Source: Bacteroidota bacterium (GTDB lineage: Bacteria > Bacteroidota > Bacteroidia > Bacteroidales > VadinHA17). From it: DNA of 12,086 bases. The DNA is taken from NCBI GenBank assembly GCA_030613125.1, contig JAUWMO010000071.1:1-12086 (forward strand), given 5' to 3'. A program made the translations under genes and the position numbers. The notes below the pieces were generated by a model. That model saw nothing but the letters and a program-made list of their open reading frames with translations. It ran no database searches and was not told the DNA's origin. Each line of letters starts with the position of its first letter. Within the stretch, counting starts at the first letter, position 1. Shown here in pieces: positions 6,183-12,086 of the stretch.

Positions 6183-8857
6183 ATTTACTTCGTCCCTCAT
6201 ATTATTTACCTGGTCTGTTTTTAGTACTGGTCTTAATTTCTGGTTGTTCTGTTGAAAAGAATACCAGCATGTCAAGAAATTACCATAATCTTATTTCAAG
6301 GTATAATATCTATTTTAACGGTAAAGAAAGTTACAAAAAGGGGATGCGGAAGATAAACAGATTGTTTGAAGACGATTTTACCAGTATTCTTCCTGTATTT
6401 AAATATGCCGATGAAAATGTAGCCCGGTCAATTACCCCTGAAATGGATCGTGCCATTGCTAAAGCTTCAAAAGTAATCACTTTGCATTCTATTACAGCCA
6501 AACCGGATTTTAAAAAAAAAGAATTATCTGAAAGGGAAGAAGAATTTTATAGTCGTTCTGAATATAATAATTGGGTTGATGATTGTTACCTGCTTATGGG
6601 GAAAGCCCAGTTTCATAAACATGATTTTTTTCTGGCCCTTAAAACGTTAAAATATACAAATGGGATGGCATTGGATGATGATGTCAGGTATGAGTCATTA
6701 ATATGGATTGCTCGTATTTACAATGAAGAAGGGAACTTTGATCAATCTCATGAAATCCTTGTATCACTGGAGGAAGATCCTTATTTTCCCAAAAACCTGA
6801 CTTCAGAATTTTATACAACTTTGGCTGATTTCTACCTGAAACAGGAAAGGTACAATGAAGCTATACCAATCCTTGAGAAACTATTGGACCTGAAAAACGG
6901 GAAGAAAAAGAGTTACCGTTATACCTATATTTTAGCCCAGACTTTTGAGGAGACAAATAATGAGAAAGAAGCATATAAGCTATATGCAAAGATCGTTAAA
7001 ATGAATCCTCCTTATGAAATGACTTTTAATGCCAGGATCAATCAAGCTGAGTCTTTTGATGTTACCCGTGAAAATGTTAGTGAAATCAAGAAGATTTTAC
7101 GCAGAATGCTGAGAGACGAAAAGAACCGAGATTATCTGGATCAAATTTATTATGCTTATGGAAATATTGCATTAAAAGAGACAAAAAGGGAAGAAGCAAT
7201 TGAATATTTTAAAAAATCAGCTACAGTAAGTGTTTCAAATAACAAACAAAAGGGAATTTCTTATCTCTCCATAGCTGATTTGTATTTTGTACAGGATAAA
7301 TATTCTTTAGCACAACCATATTATGATTCGGCGATGATGGTTCTTGATCAAAGTTATCCCGGATATGAAATAATTAATGTAAAAACGAAAAGTCTGAATC
7401 GTTTAATTGAAAACATTAACATAGTTGAAAGGGAGGATAGTCTGCAAAAAATTGCCTCAATGGATCCTGTTGACAGATTGGCATTAATAGATCAGATCAT
7501 TCAACAGGTCAGGGAAGAGGAAGAAAAGCTATTAGAAAGTCAAATCCGGGGCCAATATAATCCAACTTCAGAGTATGAAAGTAAACGTAGAATTAATCAG
7601 GAATTAAACCGTTCAGGGAATTGGTATTTTTATAATCCTGCAGTAGTGGGATTTGGCAGGAACGAGTTTCGCCAAAAATGGGGTGATCGGGAATTGGAAG
7701 ACAACTGGCGGCGCAATAATAAATCAGTATCTGAATTAAATTTGGCAGAAATTGTGCAGGGAGAGGAAGGTTATACAGGTAAAGAAAACAAAATTGAAAC
7801 TGCAAATATCCATTCCAGGGATTATTATCTGAAAGACCTTCCAATAAATGATTCTCTAGTATTGCTATCTGACCAGAGAATTGAAAATGCATTGTACGTG
7901 GCGGGACAGATATACTTAGATGAGCTTAAAGACAATAATAAAGCGCAGGAAACTTTTGAAATACTGATAAACAGATTTCCGGGCACTAATTATTTACTTA
8001 CAGTTTATTATTATTTATACCACATGAATCAAGAATCAGAAAATGAAAGCAGGGCTTCTTATTATAAAAACCAAATAATTACAAATTATCCCGAAAGCGA
8101 ATTTGCTAAAATTTTAAGTGATCCCGACTATCTCCGAAAACGAAATGAAAAGGACAGGGAAGTTTACAGGGTGTATGAAGAAATCTATGTATCGTATTTA
8201 GATGGACAATATACATTTGTAATCAGGCAATGTGAAGAAGCTTTAGAAAAATATCCTGATCATGACCTTGAATCTAAGTTCAGACTGCTCAGGGCCTTTG
8301 CCATTGGTAAAAGCGGCAATGTCAGGGAATTTAAACAAGCCCTTCAACAAGTAGTAGCTAACTCTCCTGATAGTGACGAAAAGAGCAGGGCAACTGAACT
8401 TATTGCTCATTATAATGCTACAATCCCGGAACTGAAAGCTGAGGATGAAGAAAAAGAGAGTGTGCAGATTTATACATTAGCTTTGACGGAACCACACATA
8501 GCTGTTTTGGCAATTGAGGATCAGAGTTTTGACCTCAATCAGCTGATATTTAGCATTATTAACTTTAATCTTGATCATTTCTCACAGGCTGAATTTACTA
8601 CAGAAAAGCAAGAACTGGATGAACAAAACTGGCTTGTTACTATAAAAGGTGTTGGCAACGCGAAAGATACGGAAGACTATCTTGAACAAATAACCAGTGA
8701 TGAAGCTATTTCTCAAGAGTTAAATGGCAAATCATATTTTCCATTTGTCATTTCTAATTCCAATTTAGGCGTTTTACTTGAACATAAATCATTATCCGTT
8801 TACTTAAGATTCTATAAAAAGTATTATATTGAATCGGAATATCCAGCTTTCCAATAA
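6179..8857 (+). CDS. sprE: Type IX secretion TPR lipoprotein SprE/PorW
   Basis: Large lipoprotein of the SprE (Flavobacterium) / PorW (Porphyromonas) family, needed for type IX protein secretion and, in gliders, for SprB-based motility. The start is TTG at 6179: a stop lies at 6170-6172 in the same frame, and this start gives a signal peptide ending in LISGC with lipobox Cys23. The family N-terminus follows: SRNYHNLISRYNIYFNG, ILPVF and AIAKASKVI. Tetratricopeptide-like helical pairs occupy about residues 120-400 and 560-740. Between them is an aromatic motif, WYFYNP (482-487) to WGDRELEDNWR (501-511). A C-terminal conserved domain runs from about 762 to 890. At 892 residues it is close to Flavobacterium SprE, which I recall as about 870 residues, and longer than P. 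gingivalis PorW. It is followed 39 bp later by porX. The mature protein should be anchored in the cell envelope facing the periplasm. Confidence 0.9.
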   Translation: MNLLRPSYYLPGLFLVLVLISGCSVEKNTSMSRNYHNLISRYNIYFNGKESYKKGMRKINRLFEDDFTSILPVFKYADENVARSITPEMDRAIAKASKVITLHSITAKPDFKKKELSEREEEFYSRSEYNNWVDDCYLLMGKAQFHKHDFFLALKTLKYTNGMALDDDVRYESLIWIARIYNEEGNFDQSHEILVSLEEDPYFPKNLTSEFYTTLADFYLKQERYNEAIPILEKLLDLKNGKKKSYRYTYILAQTFEETNNEKEAYKLYAKIVKMNPPYEMTFNARINQAESFDVTRENVSEIKKILRRMLRDEKNRDYLDQIYYAYGNIALKETKREEAIEYFKKSATVSVSNNKQKGISYLSIADLYFVQDKYSLAQPYYDSAMMVLDQSYPGYEIINVKTKSLNRLIENINIVEREDSLQKIASMDPVDRLALIDQIIQQVREEEEKLLESQIRGQYNPTSEYESKRRINQELNRSGNWYFYNPAVVGFGRNEFRQKWGDRELEDNWRRNNKSVSELNLAEIVQGEEGYTGKENKIETANIHSRDYYLKDLPINDSLVLLSDQRIENALYVAGQIYLDELKDNNKAQETFEILINRFPGTNYLLTVYYYLYHMNQESENESRASYYKNQIITNYPESEFAKILSDPDYLRKRNEKDREVYRVYEEIYVSYLDGQYTFVIRQCEEALEKYPDHDLESKFRLLRAFAIGKSGNVREFKQALQQVVANSPDSDEKSRATELIAHYNATIPELKAEDEEKESVQIYTLALTEPHIAVLAIEDQSFDLNQLIFSIINFNLDHFSQAEFTTEKQELDEQNWLVTIKGVGNAKDTEDYLEQITSDEAISQELNGKSYFPFVISNSNLGVLLEHKSLSVYLRFYKKYYIESEYPAFQ

Positions 8858-8896
8858 TAGTATAACCTTTGATTAAAGACACATTAAATTGTTTTA

Positions 8897-10450
8897 ATGA
8901 AACAGATAAAAATACTTTGGACTGATGATGAAATTGATATCCTGAAACCTCATATTATTTTCCTTGAGGAAAAAGGATATAAAGTATTAACCTCAAGTAA
9001 TGCGGATGATGCTGTTTCGATGTTAGAGGAGCAAGATATTGATATCATCTTCCTTGACGAAAACATGCCCGGAAAGAGTGGATTAGAGATTCTGCCAGTT
9101 CTTAAAAACATTGCTCCGGAAATCCCTGTCATAATGATCACTAAAAGTGAAGAAGAGAATATTATGGAGGAAGCCATTGGATCACAAATCGATGACTACC
9201 TCATAAAACCTGTAAATCCAAAGCAGATTTTATTGACCATTATGAAATTTATCGATCAGAAAAAACTAATTTCCAAAAAGACTATTTCAAGCTATCAGTC
9301 AGGATTTGGAGAAATTACTGCTCTGATAAACCATGCAGTAAATTTCGATGATTGGATTGATATATATAAAAAACTTGTTTTTTGGGAAATGGAGTTGGAG
9401 AAATCTGAAACTGATGGAATGCAAGAAGTATTGCGTATGCAAAACGTGGAAGCAAATCAGGAATTCTCGAAATTTATTAAAAAAAATTATCTGAAATGGG
9501 TAAATCACCAGGCAGCTGGACCGATTTTATCACCCAACTTGTTTTCCAGTAAAATTTTCCCTCTGATTGAGAAAGGAGAAAAAGTAGTTGTAATGCTAAT
9601 TGATAATTTCAGGTATGATCAATGGAAGGCAGTTTACCCAATCCTTCAGGACATTTACAGAGTAGAGGAGGAAGAGATCTACTGTAGCATATTGCCAACA
9701 GCTACACAGTATGCAAGAAATGCTATTTTTTCTGGTTTAATGCCTCTGGATATACAACAGACTCATCCTCAATGGTGGTTTTTTGATGAGGATACGGAAA
9801 GTAAAAATCAGTTTGAAGCTCTATTGCTGGAAAAACAAATAGAAAGATCAGGTAAGAAATTCTCATTTCATTATGAAAAAGTAAACAATCCAAGAACTGG
9901 TCAAAAACTTGTAGAACAATTTTCAAATTACCTTAACAATTCATTGATTGTGGTAGTTTATAATTTTGTTGATATGCTATCACATGCAAGAACTGAATCA
10001 GAGATGATCAGGGAGTTAGCTGGTGATGAGAAAGCCTACCGGTCAATAACTCAAAGCTGGTTTAATCACTCGCCTATTCTGGATGTTATTAAGATTCTTT
10101 CAGAGCACAATATTAAACTCATTATTACAACAGATCATGGAACAATCCGTGTAAATCACCCCTTAAAGGTTGTTGGTGATAAGAAAACATCAGCCAATTT
10201 GCGATACAAAACCGGTAAAAGTCTGAATTATAATCCAAAAGAGGTGTTTGAAATAATAAATCCCGAAGAGGCAGCCTTGCCCAGATCAAATATGAGTTCG
10301 AGATTTATTTTTGCTTTGAATGATGATTTTCTTATCTATCCTCAAAACTATAATTACTATGTGAGCTATTATAAAAATTCCTTTCAGCATGGGGGGATTT
10401 CTCTTCAGGAAATGTTAATACCCTATGTTTTATTAAACCCTAAAGGTTAA
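8897..10450 (+). CDS. porX: PorX: response regulator with C-terminal PglZ phosphatase-fold domain
   Basis: Two-component regulator of type IX secretion, partner of histidine kinase PorY in Porphyromonas. Residues 1-120 form a receiver domain with acid pocket D10/D11, phospho-acceptor D54 (LDENMPG), T82 and K104. A helical linker (about 120-220) leads to a PglZ domain of the alkaline-phosphatase superfamily. Its expected zinc/catalytic set is complete: D236 (IDNFRYD), T270 (LPTATQYAR), D359 and H363 (VDMLSH), D413 and H414 (TTDHG), and H498 (FQHGG). There is no DNA-binding domain. Published work on P. gingivalis PorX reports oligonucleotide phosphodiesterase activity and binding to the sigma factor SigP; the same may apply here. 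The 517-residue length is normal. The start ATG follows an A/T-rich stretch 39 bp after sprE. The kinase gene is not in this window. Confidence 0.95.
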   Translation: MKQIKILWTDDEIDILKPHIIFLEEKGYKVLTSSNADDAVSMLEEQDIDIIFLDENMPGKSGLEILPVLKNIAPEIPVIMITKSEEENIMEEAIGSQIDDYLIKPVNPKQILLTIMKFIDQKKLISKKTISSYQSGFGEITALINHAVNFDDWIDIYKKLVFWEMELEKSETDGMQEVLRMQNVEANQEFSKFIKKNYLKWVNHQAAGPILSPNLFSSKIFPLIEKGEKVVVMLIDNFRYDQWKAVYPILQDIYRVEEEEIYCSILPTATQYARNAIFSGLMPLDIQQTHPQWWFFDEDTESKNQFEALLLEKQIERSGKKFSFHYEKVNNPRTGQKLVEQFSNYLNNSLIVVVYNFVDMLSHARTESEMIRELAGDEKAYRSITQSWFNHSPILDVIKILSEHNIKLIITTDHGTIRVNHPLKVVGDKKTSANLRYKTGKSLNYNPKEVFEIINPEEAALPRSNMSSRFIFALNDDFLIYPQNYNYYVSYYKNSFQHGGISLQEMLIPYVLLNPKG

Positions 10451-10524
10451 ACCTGAAGTGTAAATTGGAAATAACTGTTTGTTATACGTTTTGTTGATTA
10501 TTAGTATATCTGAAGCATATAAAA

Positions 10525-10556
10525 TACAGGCGTTGTTACTTTCTTGAAAACCTGTA
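10525..10556. repeat. Short inverted repeat before tsaE
   Basis: TACAGG (10525-10530) and CCTGTA (10551-10556) are perfect complements separated by 20 bases. The right arm ends 10 bp before the tsaE ATG, so a hairpin would sit next to the initiation region. It lies in the 116-bp porX–tsaE gap. No T-run follows, so it is not a typical terminator. It may be a chance occurrence. Confidence 0.3.
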
Positions 10557-10566
10557 ATTGGATAAA

Positions 10567-10995
10567 ATGGAACAAATTGACATTAAAAATCTTAATGACC
10601 TTCAGGGAGCTGCTAAAATATTTCTGAGAAAATTTGATAAGCCTGGCATTTTTGCTTTCTATGGGGAATTAGGGGCAGGAAAGACCACATTTATCCAGGC
10701 TATATGCCAGGAACTGGACGTTCAGGATCCTGTTACCAGTCCTACTTTCTCCTTAATAAATGAATATCGTACTATTCATGATACGATAGTTTATCATTTT
10801 GACTTTTATAGGATCGAATCAGTGAATGAAGTTTATGATTTAGGATATGAGGAATATTTTTTTAGCGATCAATACTGTTTTATAGAATGGCCTGAAAAAG
10901 TGGAAATGTTATTACCAGAAAGATCAACCAGGATTAAAATAGAGGTGCTGACAAATAATGCCAGGAGGTTAATAATTTCAGAAGACAAAACTTAA
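10567..10995 (+). CDS. tsaE: tRNA threonylcarbamoyladenosine biosynthesis ATPase TsaE
   Basis: P-loop ATPase that works with TsaB, TsaD and TsaC/TsaC2 to make t6A37 in ANN-decoding tRNAs, resetting the TsaBD complex after each cycle. I choose the ATG at 10567 (142 residues) over an in-frame TTG three codons upstream. The Walker A is GELGAGKTT (residues 33-41). The TsaE-specific motifs follow: TSPTFSLINEY (57-67, switch-like threonine and serine), HFDFYRI (77-83) and FIEWPEK (105-111). The length is normal for the family. It lies between porX and the alanine dehydrogenase gene, an order I recall from other Bacteroidota genomes. The 116-bp gap after porX could hold its own promoter, but no clear one is visible. 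Confidence 0.95.
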   Translation: MEQIDIKNLNDLQGAAKIFLRKFDKPGIFAFYGELGAGKTTFIQAICQELDVQDPVTSPTFSLINEYRTIHDTIVYHFDFYRIESVNEVYDLGYEEYFFSDQYCFIEWPEKVEMLLPERSTRIKIEVLTNNARRLIISEDKT

Positions 10996-10998
10996 ATA

Positions 10999-11030
10999 TT
11001 TGATATTGATTTTGATTTGTCGTATTTTCG
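10999..11030 (+). promoter_or_regulatory. Candidate promoter for alanine dehydrogenase gene
   Basis: TTTG (10999-11002) and TATTTTCG (11023-11030, one mismatch to TAnnTTTG) are 20 bp apart, the best -33/-7 spacing in the window. The -7 box ends 47 bp before the ald ATG. It lies in the 82-bp tsaE–ald gap. The mismatch in the -7 box lowers confidence. Confidence 0.35.
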
Positions 11031-11077
11031 GTCACCAGTGATTTTTTAAATAATTTGTTGGATAAATAGATAAACAA

Positions 11078-12086
11078 ATGTCTGTCACGGAAAAAACATC
11101 AGGAATAAAATTTGGTAAAAGCAGATTACTTCCTCAGGAAGAAATGCTGGAGACAGCAGTAAGAAAAAAGAACTTGTTTATTGGTATCCCCCGGGAATCC
11201 TGGAAATATGAAAACAGGGTTGGTCTCACACCTGAAGCAGTGGAGCTACTGGTTAATAATGGTCATGAGGTAAGAATTGAAAGCAAGGCAGGGGAAAAAG
11301 CCAGTTATTCTGATACTGATTACAGTGAATGCGGCGGATTAATTGTAGATGACCCCCGGGAAGTTTACCAAAGTGACATTATCTTAAAAGTAGCTCCTTT
11401 AACTGAAGAAGAATCGAAATATTTAAAGGGTAATCAGGTTATCATCTCTTCTCTACACGTTGCTTCACAAAATGAAATTTACTTCAGGGAACTTATTAGA
11501 AAAAAGATAACGGGTATAGCATATGAAAGCATCAAAGATAAGTATGACCGTTTTCCGGTTGTAAGGTCGATGAGTGAAATTGCAGGGATTACATCTATTC
11601 TCCTTGCTTCAGAATACCTTAGTAATGTGCATCAGGGGAAAGGTGTGATGTTAGGTGGCATTACGGGAATAACTCCGGCTGAAGTAATAATCCTTGGTGC
11701 AGGAACAGCAGCTGAATTTGCAACCCGTGCAGCTCTTGGACTTGGAGCATCAGTTAAAATCTTTGACAATTCATTACATAAATTGAGGAGACTTCAGAAC
11801 TATATTGGCCAACGATTACATACCTCCATTTTTCATCCACGCGTTTTAGAAAAGGCATTAAAGTCAGCCGATGTGGTGATCGGGGCAATACATATTGTAG
11901 ATGAAGGTCCAAGATATTATATTACTGAAGATATGGTTAAGGAAATGAAAAAAGGATCTGTAATTGTTGACATCAGTATTGATCAGGGAGGATGTATTGA
12001 AACTTCAGAATGCCTTGACCATAATAACCCGATTGTTATCAAGCATGGAGTAATTCATTATGCAGTTTCTAACATTCCTGCAAGGG
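11078..12086 (+). CDS. ald: Alanine dehydrogenase, 3' end outside window
   Basis: NAD-dependent enzyme of the alanine dehydrogenase/PNT family, converting L-alanine to pyruvate and ammonium. 336 residues are present and the frame stays open to the right edge. The start is the ATG at 11078 after an A-rich stretch. About 32 extra residues precede the usual first strand, FIGIPRE (34-40). Key residues appear intact: R47 (NRVGLTP), K104 (LKVAPL), H127 (SSLHVAS) and D302 (DISIDQGG). MSEIAG (165-170) is the conserved middle motif, and the nucleotide-binding loop is LGAGTAAEFA (206-215), where mycobacterial enzymes have GGGVVG. The last visible motif, HYAVSNIPAR, replaces the usual NMPGAV-type segment. 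The long N-terminus and altered loop suggest the Bacteroidota branch of the family. A transhydrogenase alpha subunit is less likely given the DQGG context and H127. Confidence 0.92.
   Translation, partial: MSVTEKTSGIKFGKSRLLPQEEMLETAVRKKNLFIGIPRESWKYENRVGLTPEAVELLVNNGHEVRIESKAGEKASYSDTDYSECGGLIVDDPREVYQSDIILKVAPLTEEESKYLKGNQVIISSLHVASQNEIYFRELIRKKITGIAYESIKDKYDRFPVVRSMSEIAGITSILLASEYLSNVHQGKGVMLGGITGITPAEVIILGAGTAAEFATRAALGLGASVKIFDNSLHKLRRLQNYIGQRLHTSIFHPRVLEKALKSADVVIGAIHIVDEGPRYYITEDMVKEMKKGSVIVDISIDQGGCIETSECLDHNNPIVIKHGVIHYAVSNIPAR

Noticed and set aside
9590..10450. PglZ domain as a sign of a BREX phage-defence system
   Set aside because: The domain is fused to a receiver as in PorX, and no BREX genes such as brxC, brxL or pglX lie nearby.
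10558..10566. In-frame TTG at 10558 as the tsaE start
   Set aside because: An ATG lies three codons downstream and keeps the complete TsaE domain; the extra residues add no recognisable motif.
1..12086. Mobile island, CRISPR array, or tRNA/rRNA genes
   Set aside because: No transposase, integrase, direct-repeat array or cloverleaf-like segment was seen, and composition looks even across the window.

Overview
This AT-rich window comes from the chromosome of a member of the Bacteroidota, most likely of the Bacteroidales/Marinilabiliales type. The evidence is phylum-restricted proteins (the gliding lipoprotein GldH, the type IX secretion lipoprotein SprE/PorW, and the PorX receiver–PglZ regulator), the lack of clear Shine-Dalgarno sequences, A-rich sequence in front of many starts, and promoter-like TAnnTTTG boxes. 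It is densely packed with housekeeping and secretion-related genes. I see no rRNA, tRNA, insertion sequence, phage gene or CRISPR array.

Layout: (1) A minus-strand phosphoglycerate kinase gene (pgk) runs off the left edge and is divergent from everything else. (2) A rightward block holds holB (clamp-loader delta'), then after a 269-bp gap a cysteine-rich PSP1/RicT protein, gldH, trmB (tRNA m7G46 methyltransferase), and an alkyltransferase-like DNA-repair protein that overlaps trmB by 14 bp. (3) After an 80-bp gap with the best promoter match in the window come mrp/apbC and an Nfu-type scaffold, 2 bp apart, both Fe-S cluster carriers. They are followed by sprE/porW, porX, tsaE (tRNA t6A synthesis) and an alanine dehydrogenase gene that runs off the right edge.

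Three themes run through the window. The first is type IX secretion/gliding (GldH, SprE/PorW, PorX), with the sprE and porX genes only 39 bp apart. The second is Fe-S biology (Mrp, Nfu, and the RicT-like protein with six clustered cysteines). The third is tRNA modification (TrmB, TsaE). Several proteins depart from the textbook form of their families: Mrp lacks the CxxC motif, the MGMT-like protein has Ala where the acceptor Cys should be, and PorX joins a receiver to a phosphatase-fold PglZ domain with all expected metal ligands present.

Start codons were re-examined. Two probable non-ATG starts were kept (GTG for trmB, TTG for sprE). Two longer TTG-started frames were shortened to internal ATGs (gldH, tsaE). 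No wholly new multi-gene system is evident. The most interesting material is the T9SS gene grouping and the altered active sites.
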